From positions 29,748,853 to 29,812,852 of the forward strand of contig OX387183.1 of assembly GCA_947561395.2 (NCBI GenBank): 64,000 bases of DNA, given 5' to 3'. Made by a program: the position numbers and the translations under genes. Below, one piece after another: positions 1 to 11,051 of the stretch (position 1 is the stretch's first letter; each line of letters opens with the position of its first letter). This DNA is from Buxus sempervirens (Eukaryota > Streptophyta > Magnoliopsida > Buxales > Buxaceae). Under the pieces are notes generated by a model, which saw only the letters and a list, made by a program, of their open reading frames with translations, was not told the origin of the DNA and did not search any database.

Positions 1-1180
1 GGCATGCTTTGGTGTTTATTGGGCTTGGTGGGCCCCGTTGGAAGGCCCACTGGAAGTCAAGTTGGACCGGGAGTCCAAGTCCCATGTCGGGTTTCCGGGT
101 GACCCAGAAACCCTATTGGTTTATCCGGTTCGGAAATATCATTCACATCTAGCAATAATCACACAAAAAACACAAGATAGACACTCTGTCAGAGAAAAAA
201 CTGGCTCATTGTGCTGGGTCCAAGGGGAGGTACCCGGGGGCCCTGTGGGCGAAGCGAAGTGGAGCCCACGGGGTGGGGTACCTCCCCGTACCAAGGTACG
301 AGTTGGATGTGCAACGAACAAAGGGGGTGGGGGTGCGGGGGGCGAAGCCCCCGCGGTACAGTAAAGGGCATTTTTGGAAATTTTCAAAAATATACCAATT
401 TGGCATGTTTTAGGGGTATGCGCCGACCTCGGGCACTAGGCGCGAGGTCGGCGCGGGCCGGGCGGACCGAAAACAGCGAAAAACATAAAAAAAGAGGTGA
501 GCGCGAGCCTCGCGCGAAGGTGCGCGCGAGCTTCACGGATACTCGATGCTCTCGGTTTTCTTTCAAACTCCATTTCTGAGCTGATTTTAAGGTTTGTAAC
601 TCATTTTTTAGGCTATGTAAGCCCTCCCAGGGCTTCGGCCACCCCCAGAAGGAAGATACTCACACATGCATTGGAATTAATCTAATTGATTAAATACACA
701 ACTCCATATCACTAAAAAAAGAAACCAAACCCCATTATCACAAAACAACACAGTCCTAGGACTACAGACAGTTGATGGGGTGATGGGAGCATGCTTACAG
801 GGGCGCAACAAGGAGCAAACAGCATAGGCAGGGGGTTGGGGGGCATGTTAGCAAGTCCAGCACAATAAAAACAAAGGAAGCAACATGCACTTCCATCCAC
901 AGACTGGTCCTTCAAGCATGCACGCTAACATCCGAAGAAGGGAATGAGGAGGGGGGTTTACAGGGATACAAGGGATGAAGGGAACTTGGGAACATGCTCC
1001 CTTTTTGGCGCGAGCAACACATGCATCCTCCTCTTCCTTACTTGGTGGTCTTCATCAGATGGAAGTGAAAAGAAAAAACATGGCAAGTTTTCATGGCAGT
1101 GGTTTCATACCACTGAATAAGACCGGCTTACAAAAGAACATCGCATATTCATATATGTGTAACCCAAAGTAACAGGGATC

Positions 1181-1190
1181 CTCACCTGGT
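1181..1190 (-). other. Conserved 5' splice donor in L1 leader (ACCAG|GTGAG)
   Basis: On the reverse strand the sequence reads ACCAG followed by GTGAG. The same context is found at the same distance after the TATA box in L2, L3, L4, L6, L7, L10 and L12. It suggests a spliced leader; the acceptor is not visible. Confidence 0.5.
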
Positions 1191-1493
1191 GGTTCTTGAG
1201 TTCTGGAGCCGAATGTGGGAGCCTCCTCGAAACCGGACAGCAGCGGGATCCTCCACTTCACCGCACCAACAGTAGCAAGCTTCCCCATGCTTGGGTGGAA
1301 ATGGAGAAGAACCAAAGAAAGGTGAGCCTCTTGGGTTTTTTTTTTTTGGGGGCAAGCAGGGATGAAGAGAGGAGGGCCTCGGGTGAAGGAAGAAGAAAAC
1401 CAAACAAAAACCCTTCGAACCCTCCAAAAATCCTAACACTTAGTTTTTTTTTTTCGAGAAATCTTCCAAACCTCTGCGCGAAAGGCCGCGCGG

Positions 1494-1515
1494 CTTATAT
1501 AAGCGATTATATAAG
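1494..1515 (-). promoter_or_regulatory. Double TATA box of L1
   Basis: Two overlapping-style TATATAAG/CTTATATA motifs sit about 14 bp apart at the position where the other LTRs have TATAAAAG or TATAAATA. About 318 bp downstream in LTR sense lies the splice donor at 1184-1185, matching the spacing in the other copies. A functional start site is inferred only. Confidence 0.55.
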
Positions 1516-1856
1516 CGAGAAAAAAGGGGTGCCGCTCACCTTGGCGCCCAGCTCAAGGTGGGCGCATGCCCGCTCGCCACGTCCGCACGAGCGGCATAAT
1601 GATGAAAATTCATTAAATGCCGCCGCTCGCCGGTCGAAAAAATCTTTAAAATTCAGATTTAGTCCCTGACAATTTTTGGTAAAATCCGATATTCTCGGAT
1701 TTTTACAGATTTAGTCCCTGAGATATTTCGAATGTTCGGATATTTACGGATTTGATCCCCGAGATATTTTCCTGCGCAACTCGCCACGTGTGCAGCTTTT
1801 GCCATGTGCGCAGATTGCCGGTTTTGCTGCTCGGAAATTTCATCAGCTCATATTTT

Positions 1857-2740
1857 CTTCATCCGGACTCCGATCTAGGCAAACTTAGTTTCATTAGAAT
1901 CGCATCGGAGCCCTCCATCCCATGACCTAGGGGTAGGCCTCCGGATCGGATTTTAGCACAAAGTCAACTTTTGGCTCTGCTCAGGTTTGATCGCCCGCAG
2001 AACCTTCATCCGGACCCCGATTCCTGCAAACTCAGTTGCGTTGGAACCGTGTCGAGATTCTCTATCCAATGACCTAGGGGTAGGCCTCCGGATCGGATTT
2101 TAGCAGAAAGTCAACTTTTGGCTCTGCTCAGGTTTGACCGCCTGCAGAACCTTCATCCGGACCCCGATTCTTGCAAACTCAGTTGCGTTGGAACCGTGTC
2201 GAGATTCTCTATCCAATGACCTAGGGGTAGGCCTCTGGATCGGATTTTAGTAGAAAGTCAACTTTTGGCTCTGCTCACGTTTGACCGCCCGCAGAACCTT
2301 CATCCGGACCCCGATTCCTGCAAACTCAGTTGCGTTGGAACCGTGTCGAGATTCTCTATCCAATGACCTAGGGGTAGGCCTCCGGATCGGATTGTAGCAG
2401 AAAGTCAACTTTTGGCTCTGCTCAGGTTTGACCGCCCGCAGAACCTTCATTCGGACCCCGATTCCTGCAAACTCGGTTGCGTTGGAACCGTGTTAAGATT
2501 CTCTATCCAATGATATAAAGCAAGGTACTTGGCACGGAATTCAAGGAAAAGTCAACTCTCGGCTTTTCCTTAAGTTTGACCGCCCGCAGAACCTTCATCC
2601 GGACCCCGATTCCTGCAAACCCAGTTGCATTGGACTCGTGTCGGGATTCTCTATTCATTGATATAAAGCAAGGTGGCCAATTTCATTTGATCAAAAAAGT
2701 CAACTTTTCACCCCTTAGGGTTGACTTTCTGTCCAGGGTT
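1857..2740 (-). repeat. Six tandem ~147-bp units in the U3 of L1
   Basis: The phrase CTTCATCCGGACCCCGATT or a close variant starts at 1857, 2004, 2151, 2298, 2445 and 2593, giving steps of 147, 147, 147, 147 and 148 bp. Each unit includes CAACTCAGTTGCGTT-like, CCTAGGGGTAGGCCTC-like and AAAGTCAACTTTTGG segments. The middle units are nearly identical, the outer ones diverged. Other LTRs in the window carry only two or three diverged units at the same place, so this copy was expanded locally. Confidence 0.9.
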
Positions 2741-3078
2741 TGCATTTTTGGATTTTTTGTGGGAGCGCAAAAATGAGGTGCTTACAACCCCAATCCAAGT
2801 GCTTACCCCTATACCATTGGATAGAGAATCTCGACACGGTTCCAACGCAACTATGTTTGCAGGAATCGGAGTCCGAATGAAGGTTCTGCGGCCGGTCAAA
2901 CTTGAGTGGAGCCGGAAGTTGACTTTTTGCTAAAATCCAATCCGGATGCTTACCCCTATGTCATCGGATAGAGGGCTTCGATACGATTCTAACGCAACTA
3001 AGTTTGCCCAGATCGAAGTCCGGATAGAGAAAATATGAGCTGACAAAATTTTCGAGCAGCAAAACCGGCAAACTGTAC

Positions 3079-3105
3079 ACGTGGCAAAAAGCTGCACACG
3101 TGGCG
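3079..3105 (+). promoter_or_regulatory. Paired G-box elements in L2 U3
   Basis: Two CACACGTGGC-like sites lie about 20 bp apart. CACGTGGC is the core of plant G-box/ABRE elements bound by bZIP factors. Equivalent pairs occur in L1, L3, L4, L6, L8, L10 and L12. Activity is inferred. Confidence 0.5.
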
Positions 3106-3371
3106 AGTTGCGCAGGAAAATATCTCAGGGATCAAATCCGTAAATATCCAAACGTACTAAATATCCCAGGGACTAAATCTGTAAAAATCTGAAAATATCG
3201 AATTAAATCGAAAATGACCAGGGACTAAATCCGAAAAAATCGGATTTTTTGACTATCGCGTGGCCACATTTATTATTTTTTCATCATTTTGCCGCTCGCG
3301 TGAACGGGGCAAGCGTGAAACGCGCGGGGCACCCGCTGGGCGCCAACTCGGCGGACCCTATTTCCCTCGTC

Positions 3372-3379
3372 TATAAAAG
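3372..3379 (+). promoter_or_regulatory. TATA box of L2
   Basis: TATAAAAG lies upstream of the transcribed-looking part of L2, 316 bp before the conserved splice donor at 3688-3689. The same arrangement is in L4 (TATAAAAG 11723-11730, donor 12043) and L12 (48893-48900, donor 49263). Confidence 0.6.
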
Positions 3380-5163
3380 CCGCGCGAGACTTCGTGCATA
3401 AGGGTTAGGAAATTCTTCAGTGAAAAACTTTTCTTGGTCGAGGGGTTTTCTCTTGGTTGGTTCCCTTGGGATCACTGGACCGACTCCCTTTTCCCCTGCC
3501 TTCCTTCACCCAAACACCCGACCTTACCTTCCGAACTCCCTCTCTTCTTCTTCTTCTTCACTCTTCTACCGAAAGTCGGAGGAAGCCGGAGGAGCCACTT
3601 GCCGAAGCTGTTGGAGAAGAAGCTCATCGCTGGTGTGTTCGCCTCAAGGAGGTCACACGCTTCCACAAAAAGGATAAGAACTCTCAGGTATTGTTCCTAG
3701 CCCAGTTTCACTTTACATATATGAAAGTGGGAGTTGTATGAGTAGATTAACGGGTTTGTTTTGTTCTCCTGGATATAACATGCACGTCCTTCTATTTTGA
3801 TAACATGGAAGTCTCCGAGGGTAAGGGAGACCCCATGAGAAGATGGGAAGCTTGCCATCCCACCTTCGGCCACCGTTCGGAGGGTTTCTATTTGTGGATT
3901 ATTGAGTAAAGGGAGTCTGTTCCCTCGTTTCGATCATGTCCTGTGTATCCCATGTAAACCCCCCCTTTCTACTTCTCTTCCCCGAGTGTTCGCGTGCATG
4001 CACGGAGGTCCGGTCAGGCATAGGTAAAAATGTCTCTCACTCATGCAATATCTGCTTGTCATTGTTCTTTTTTCTTCTTCTTTGTATATTTGCTAGACTT
4101 GCCAACATGCTCCCCCAACCCCCTGCCTGTGTGCCTGCAAGCATGGTCCCTTCCCCCATTACCCCTGTAGCGGTCAGTTTGTGTTGTGTTTTTTGTGATA
4201 ATCGAGTTTGGTTTTCTTTTTTAAGAGATTTAGTCGTGTCTTCAAGTAGGTTAGAATAATTCCAAAGCATGTTTAAGTGTCTTCTAGGGATGCTGGAGGA
4301 ACCTGGGAGGTGTTTAAGTCGTGTCTTCAGTCATGGAGTTTCAGAAAAAAACAGAGAGTTGTATGCGCAAAGGGGTGTCCGCCGAGCTAGCGCTGAGCTC
4401 GCGCTCAGCGCTTTCACTTGCGCCTAGCTCGTGCGAGGTGCTTTTCGCTTGAGCCTTGCTCGCGCAAGGCTCGCGCTCAGTGCGCGCACGCAAGGCCCTT
4501 TTGTTGATTCCCGCTTCCGCCTAGCTTGCGCTGACCTCGCGCCTAGCGCCTAAGGTCAGCGCACCCTCTTAAAAAATGCTGATTTGCTATTTTTTTTTGG
4601 AAACCCGAAAATGCCCTTTACCGTACCCTTGGACCCAGATATTTTGTGATTTTTGTATATTCTATGTTTTGTGTGTTTTCTGTGATTGTTGCTGGGTGTG
4701 GGTGTCATTTTCAAACAGAACCAAATAAACCAATAGGGTCTCCGGATCCCCGGAAACCAACTTGGGACATGGACCATCGGTCCAATTTGGTACATTAGTG
4801 GGCCTTCCAATGGGGCCCACCAAGCCCAAACAAACTCTAAAGCATGCAAATAAGCAAGTTAAAGTAAAATTAACTTATTAAACCGGGCGGGCCAAACCTA
4901 ATGCGGTCCACCCGAACCAGACTTGTGAAATTGATGCATGAAATGTGTGGTTTGGCCCAGACCAAGGGCAAGGGCCTACCGGGCCCACCAAAGCCCACCA
5001 ACCGAACCAAGGAAGGGTGCAAACCCTAACTTCCCGTAACTTGGGCTTTCAAGCCCTAATCAAGACTATGGGCCCCAAGCCCAGTGTCCAACCCATTTTT
5101 GGAAACTTAAAAAGATAAATCCACTAAATTACTTGGCTACCATGTGGGCCCACCTAAGGGGCC

Positions 5164-7852
5164 TGTGCGCACCCGATTTCAGTCGCAGGACGAGGCGCAT
5201 GCAAAATGATGTGTGCCTCGGGATTGTTTGGAGTCGCCACTGCCTGATGGGGTGCAGGCAGACACCTGGGTGCCTATTCTTATCTATTAAGGCTTGGTCT
5301 GCGGCTTGAGATTCTAAGAAAGTTCTCTGTTACGGTCTGGGGAAGTCCGCAGACACCCCGGTCCGCCCCGTCAAAAAAACAGGTCCCATGGTTTCCTGGT
5401 TTTGAGTCAACTCAGTTGGTTTCACCCGATTCCTATTCCAACATGCACAGTTTTGGTTAAGTTTGGCGGGACCTCCAAAGTGGTGTGGGTCCTTTTACTT
5501 GATTTTATCTTCTTTGGTTAAAATGATCTGAGTTTGATCGGGCAGGCCCCATTGGAAGGCCTGCGGATCCCTTGTTGGGCTTGGTTAAGCCCACGTGTCC
5601 CCTGGTGGGCCTCAGTCTAGCCTGAGAGGCCCTTTGGGCTTTGGTTCAATGAATTGATTTTATTTTGAAATTCAAGTTTGATTATTTAAGTAGATTTCAT
5701 GCCAAAGTGGCCTGGGATTGCTTTGTGGGCCCTTGAGTGGGCCACACAATTGGTTGCCAAGTGATTTTGAGATTATCTTGATTAACTGAGCCAAAATGGG
5801 CCAGGCTTTGGGCTTGAAAGCCCAAGGCTTCTTGAGTTAGGGTTTGGAAACCCTAACCTTGTTTTGCTCAATGGGCTTAGTGGGCCTGACGGACCTTGCC
5901 CTTGGTCTCGGCCAAACCACCACATAATTTGAGCACGCATGCCCCGAATTGGGCTTTAGTGGGCCTCAATGGGTTTGGCCCACTCAATCAATTTAATTAC
6001 CTTTATTTTAGCAAAAGTGGGTTTGTCGGGCTTAGCGGGCCCCGTTGGAAGGCCCACTGGAAATCAAATTAGACCGGGTAGGTCCAAGGCCCATCTTGGG
6101 TCTCCGGTTGACCCGGAAACCCTTCTGGTTCGTTCGGATTGATCAACAAGGCACAAAAATAGCAAAAGATCACAAAACAGCAGCAATGGGCATTTCTGCA
6201 GTGTGGCCGGTTTGAGATGCCGGTTACACATAAGGACCAGTGTATCCGGCATCTTTGGCCGGTTACGAACAAGGCCATGTTGATTCGACCTGAGTTGTCG
6301 GAACAACCAAAAAACTTGGTTTTTTGGATTTTCGCATTAGGCTTGGGTTCTTGGGTCTTCTAGGGTAGCTCCAGTGATTGTGTGGGCTCCTGTGTGAGCC
6401 CACATTGGTTCTGGAGATGAGGAATCACCTCATCTCTCGGTCTCCTTTGGGGTTTCTACAGCAAGGAATCATGGGATAGGGGAACATGCATGTTGAAACC
6501 GTCAAGTCAGCAAGCTAAAAAGGAGAAGGGCTCATGGCCATTCAAGCATGCAAGAACCTATCATATTGTCTAAGCATGTTTCATGGCAGTGAACCAAGAT
6601 CGTAAGCATACTAAATAAGCAACAAAAAACAGCAAAGAAAGGATGAGAAGGGGGGTTAAAATGGGGGATACATTAGACTTGCTCATATGAGGAAAATGCT
6701 CCTCTTGATGATGAAAAGAAAACCCAGTAAACACCAGCAAACTAGTGGCCGAATGGTGGTTGCATGACCACTTTCCAATCACCCAAACCACTTTCCATCC
6801 TCTCTTTATACTACCCAATCCCTTACCATTCTTGCCATACGGGAATAACCACTCTTAAAATGGCTTAAAAGAGACTAATGGAGGGGGGAAACATGCTTGG
6901 AACCATGGGAATAACACATACATGGTAAAAAAAACCAACATGCTTTGATCATGCTTATTTTGGTATATGTTACATAAAAGATAATGGGGAAGCTTACCTT
7001 GAAGTGCAAACTCCCTTTGGAGGTGTGCTTGAGGTACCTTGTGGCACCACCACACTTTGGCAGCACCTCCCCCTCTCCAAATGATCTCCAAGTCCTCCTT
7101 CTTCTCAATTGAATGTGGTGGAGAATGGTGGTGGAAAATGGTGGTGGGGGGTTTAGGAAGCCACGAAGAGAGCTTGGGAGAGATGAGAGAGCTTGGGAGA
7201 GATGGGAGAGAAGAACAATGGGCTAACCAAAATGTGCTCAACCCCTAATGCATCCCAGCCCCTCCCCTTTTATAGGAGAGGTTGCTTAAGGGTTAAGAAA
7301 GACCAATTTTTAAATATTTTATCAAAAGTGACTTTTTTATTGTTATTTCTTACTTGTGACTTATTACTTTTACTTAATGGTTAAGAAAGATTCTTTTGTT
7401 AATATTTTTTACTTAGGGGGGGTTAAGAAAGACTCTTTTTGTTAATATTTTTGTTTACTTAAGGGTTAAGCAAGGGGACGTCCACGTGGCGCAGTTTGCC
7501 ACGTGGACAGTTTATTTTTGACATAGGATTGCCCATAACTCTCTCATTTGAGCTCCGGGTCGACATCCTCTATCCACTGAGCTAGAGTTTAGCAACAAAT
7601 TCGGGGCTTAGCAGAAAGTCAACTTTCGGCTCCCCCTCAAGTTTGACCGCCCGCAGAACCTTCATCCGGACTCCGATTCCAGCAAACTCAGTTGCGTTGA
7701 AACTGTGTCGGGATTCTCTATCTACTGAGATAAAGCAAGGTGGCCAACTATCACCTGATCAAAAAGTCAACTTTTTGTCCCCTCGGGGTTTGACTTTCTG
7801 CCAGGGTTTTCATTTTCAGCACTTCCAGGGGTGCAAAAATAAGGTGCTTACA
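5164..7852 (-). mobile_element. L3: solo LTR, reverse, inside L2
   Basis: A 2,689-bp insertion begins TGTGCGCACC and ends GGTGCTTACA, the inverted LTR termini. It is flanked by a perfect 5-bp duplication GGGCC (5159-5163 and 7853-7857), and L2 is continuous across it. No internal coding domain is present, so it is a solo LTR left by recombination. Inside are TATA (inverted, 7267-7274), a splice donor (6991-7000, inverted), a G-box pair near 7482-7508 and distal hairpins at 6186-6305. Instead of proximal hairpins it has GGTTAAGAAAGAC direct repeats between 7285 and 7475. Its 3' terminus (CCCGATTTCAGTCGCA inverted) resembles that of L4. Confidence 0.93.
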
Positions 7853-8392
7853 GGGCCCACAAACCAATCCGGCCCACCTTTACATGAAAACCACTTAAAT
7901 CCAATTTGAAACCAAAAGTAAAATCAATTCAACTAACCAAAGCCCAAAGGGCCTCTTAGGCTAGACTGAGGCCTACAAGGGTACATGGGCTTGACTAAAG
8001 CCCACCAAGGACACCGTGGGCCTTCCAATGGGGCCCACCCAACCAGACTCAGATTACCTAATTAATCAAGATAAAATAAATTCAAAGGGGCCCACACCAC
8101 CCAGGTGGTCCCGCCAGACTTAAACCACAGCTGCATATCGGATTAGGAATCGGGTGAGACCAAAATAAGCTGACTCAAACCAGGATAAACCTAGGGGACC
8201 CGTCACCCGACGGGGTAGACCAGGGTGTCTACAGACTTCCCCGGACCATAACCGAGACCCTACTTAGAATCTCAAAAGCCGCAGACCAAAGCCTTAATAG
8301 ACAAGATTAGGCACCCAGGTGTCCGCCTGCACCCTATCAGGCGGTGGCGACTCCGAACTTTCTCGTGCCACGTTTCCGACGCGCGCACACTA

Positions 8393-9353
8393 ATGGCAGA
8401 GCTAAGGGAATTGAAGCAAGTCCCCCCAGTAGTGTTGGCCGCCCACCAGCCACAGTTCTCGCCACCAGCAGAGGTGGCACCACCACCGCATCCAGTACAT
8501 CTCCCTCCCGTGGCACCACCATCGCCACCACCAGCATCCCCGTTCCACATACCACAGTAGCATCGTTTTTACCTGTCCATTTGGGGCAAGATGACGAAAA
8601 CTGGTACAGAACCTAGGAAGCGCAGTTTCAGGGAAAATTGGCAGCAGTAAGAGAAGAAAACAAGCAAAACTGGCCACCATAAGAGAGCTTCTCAAATAGC
8701 TCCAACCCAGTATAGTGCATAGCGAGACTACGCTTTAAAACCTCTGCTTCTTTTCTGACATCCAGCTCCCGGCTAAGTTCAAGTGCCCAGAGTTGCACCA
8801 GTTTGACGGCACGAGTTGCCCACTAAACCATCTGAGGTCTTATTTTGGCGACATGTGCCAGTACGCCAAGGAAGAACGGATCATGGTGCAGTTCTTTCAG
8901 AAGTCGTTAACTGGGGCAGCTTATTCTTGGTTCTTGAGTCTGGACAAGGCTAAGGTAAAAACATGGAATGACCTGGCGGCAGTCTTTATCCAGCAATACT
9001 GCCTGAATAGTCAGATCATGCAGACCAAGGCAGAATTGCAAAGGCTGGCTAACAAGAGCCAAGAATCAGTGAGAGAATACGCTAAGCGCTGGAAGGAATT
9101 GGCAGCATTGGTACAGCTGCCATTGTTAGAACAGGAGATGACATCCCTGTTTATTGCGTCATTGGGTCAGCCTTTCTTTGTGTTGCTGCTAGGGCAGAGT
9201 ACGATGAATTTCAATGACCTAATCCTGACGGCAGATCAGATTGAAGACGCAGTAAGATCCAGGAAGATTGACGACAGTGGGCAGAGTTCTGCACCCAGAA
9301 GGCCAGTAAGAGGGCAAGCCAGTAGAAGCCAGGGGCAAGAGCCCAGGAGGTAG
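8393..9353 (+). pseudogene. gag: Element A gag, N-terminal and capsid-like part (broken)
   Basis: An ATG at 8393 opens a 55-residue proline-rich stretch (MAELRELKQ...) ended by TAG at 8558-8560. After more stops, the conserved gag core runs in frame from about 8751 to a TAG at 9351-9353. The core has FDGTSCP, a YFGDMCQYAK-like segment, FFQKSLTGAAYSWF, WNDLAAVFIQQY and VREYAKRWKELAA, in the usual order of the retrotransposon gag (capsid) domain of Ogre-like elements. It would form the cytoplasmic virus-like particle. The reading frame is broken, so no full Gag can be made. Whether the first ATG is the true start is uncertain because it lies only 4 bp after the LTR L2. Confidence 0.8.
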
Positions 9354-10182
9354 GAACAGCAGGCAGTCAACTATGTGTACCCTGCACAGCCCCACCATTT
9401 CTCTCAAGGACCAGAGGCAGTGGCACCCCAAGGGACTGGGCAGACTGCTTACCAAGGAGTAAGAAGACTAAAGAAGAAATGGAGGCCCGAATGAGGCGGG
9501 TGTTTACCCCGCTACAGGGCACCATACCAATCAGTGCTGGGATCTAAGGCACGACATCCAAGACTTGATTGATAGTAAGCGCATCACTTTTGACCCCCTC
9601 GGCACCACCCGCTCAGACTCCAGCAGCCGGCGTAACTACAAATCCTCTCCCAGATCACTCAAAGGCCTCAACTAGTAAGACGGTGAATCAAGTGAGCAGT
9701 GACCAGGGCCCCGGGCAACTTGACCCTTCAGTACGGATTGGCCAACTAGGGCAGACAGTAAAGGTGCAGCTTCAAACGAGAACCCAATCGACAGCAATTA
9801 CTTTTGTCGGAAGGAATAAAGAGGACGCTCTACTGGAAGAACTCAAGACTAAGGAGAATACGGTTGTCTACATCTGTGCAATCGAGGATGAATCGCAAAG
9901 CAGTGAAGAAGTCACAGGGCCATGGAACTCAATGTAGTGTGGATGGATCAGCGACTCCCCGTCCCCTCCGCACAGAGAAGGAGTGGGCAGTTCCAGTGGA
10001 CTCCAAATCCGGGATAGACCTCATATCTCGGACGCATCAGTGGGCAGTTCGAGGGTACCTCCCTAGATGTCTACTGAATGGCCGTCAGAGTGCAGGTCTG
10101 CGAAATTGGAGCCAAGCCCATATCTGGCATAATCTGCCGACTCGTCATCACTTGAGTCTAATCCCGCCCCTTCCCATACGAC
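9354..10182 (+). pseudogene. Element A gag C-terminus, frameshifted
   Basis: The frame stays open after the TAG through a glutamine/proline-rich stretch, then breaks at about 9495. A nucleocapsid remnant reads HTNQCWDLRHDIQDLID around 9523-9575, in another frame. From about 9590 a third frame carries TNPLPDHSKAS and DPSVRIGQLG, which match the gag end of element C (63654-64000). The original protein therefore spanned this segment, but several small indels have destroyed it. The part from 9940 to 10182 shows no confident coding. Confidence 0.6.
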
Positions 10183-11051
10183 ATGCATGAGTGGTTCGGC
10201 CCCCCTCGTGCCGCAGAAGAAGAGGAACCGCCATCCACTCCTGAACTTGCAAACCTGCCTGATCTGTATGAGAGCTCGGATGAATCCGCTGATACAGACT
10301 CGGAAGACACATTAGCAGAGGAAAGTGAGACAGTGAACATCATTGAAGAAGATGGCGATGACTCCCTTACAGGTCTCCCTCTGGTGCACTTTCACCCAAC
10401 TGAGGACCAAGGGTTTTTCTACTCGACCCCCCTCACCAACCCCTCCACCCTCAACATTCATGACATCATGGACTCACCTCCACAAGACCGCTTCTCCCTT
10501 TCATTTGAACCACCCCTCATCAATCTCTCCAAACTCAACCTTGAACCCCCTTCGTACAATGTTGTACCCCCACCTTACCCCACCCAATCTTTCTACCATC
10601 AAGCTGACTCCACCGCCACCACTGAAGTAGAAATCGATAAAATCACCCGATCTGGTCGATATGTAAACACAAACCCCCCACCCGCACCAGAGGAGGAAGC
10701 AGAAGCAAAGAGGAAAGAAAAAGGGAAGGACGTGGTTATAGAATTGCCACAGACCCTCAAGAGAAAGGGAAGGGCCACCGAAGAGGAAGTCATAGATTTG
10801 CACCACAGCATCTACACTCTCGAGTACGGCCTCCTCCAGCAATTGAACAAAGTTCCTGCCCAGATCTCCATAATGCGGCTTCTAATTGACTCAGAGAAGC
10901 ACAGGGCAGTGCTAATGAAGGTTCTGGGTGACACACACGTACCGGCGAGCATCGACCCAGAGCAATTAGGAGCAATGGTGTCAGTGATCACGGCACCCCA
11001 GGATATCTCTTTCTCTACAATGGATCTGCCGCCTGAGGGTTGCGACCATAC
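10183..11051 (+). pseudogene. Element A gag-protease linker, acidic and proline-rich (cut by L4)
   Basis: A roughly 290-residue open stretch reads through an acidic segment (SSDESADTDSEDT), a proline-rich part (NLEPPSYNVVPPPY), the motif DKITRSGRY, a lysine/glutamate-rich charged part, and a helical segment YGLLQQLNKVPAQISIMRLL...EKHRAVLMKVLGDTHVP. The last two are characteristic of the region before the protease in Ogre-like polyproteins. The frame runs into the L4 LTR after ...PPEGCDHT and resumes after it with EPLYITLK at 13924. Element C carries the same region at 63724-62900. Function in the family is unknown; it may be a Gag spacer. Confidence 0.75.

Larger units (their letters stand above)
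1..2786 (-). mobile_element. L1: Tat/Ogre-family LTR, reverse orientation, cut by window edge
   Basis: Reads as the reverse complement of the other LTRs here and ends on the right with GGTGCTTACA, the inverted LTR start. The window opens inside its U5 side (the GGGCCCCGTTGGAAGGCCC motif lies near base 30). Going leftwards it holds an inverted W-box palindrome near 2695-2735, a sixfold ~147-bp repeat, a G-box pair near 1783-1815, two TATATAA boxes at 1494-1515, a splice donor at 1184-1185 and GC-rich hairpins at 411-560. It interrupts L2, whose U3 resumes at 2787. The right target-site copy should be ACCCC; its partner is outside the window. No internal domain is visible, so it may be a solo LTR or one end of an element. 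Confidence 0.85.
2787..8389 (+). mobile_element. L2: Tat/Ogre-family LTR (+), split by L3; left end outside window
   Basis: The LTR resumes at 2787 in mid-U3, after the L1 insertion, and ends at 8389 with GCGCGCACA, the family 3' end. It has a paired G-box at 3077-3105, TATAAAAG at 3372-3379, a splice donor CAG|GTA at 3687-3689, GC-rich hairpins at 3290-3350 and 4376-4565, and the GGGCCTTCCAACGGGGCCC-type motif near 4800 and 8015. L3 (5164-7852) interrupts it. A gag-like ATG follows only 4 bp after its end, so it is not a normal 5' LTR with a primer site. It is probably a separate insertion beside or in gag of element A, because its hairpin type differs from that of the 3' LTR (L10) of A. Confidence 0.85.

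Noticed and set aside
3420-3741. Possible small host gene after the TATA box of L2
   Set aside because: The same leader region follows the TATA box in all LTRs but its reading frames are not conserved between copies. It fits an untranslated leader ending at a splice donor.
2787-8389. L2 as the 5' LTR of element A
   Set aside because: No primer site, no leader, and its hairpin type and U5 end differ from those of L10, the 3' LTR fixed by the polypurine tract. Not fully excluded.
8391-8410. Primer-binding site after L2 (TGGCAGAGCTAAGG)
   Set aside because: It does not match a tRNA 3' end that I know, and the sequence reads in frame as the gag start.
8272-8695. Overlapping open frames on both strands around 8270-8700, including glycine/tryptophan-rich ones
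   Set aside because: They are antisense or alternative readings of the end of L2 and the proline-rich gag start. Composition explains the lack of stops.
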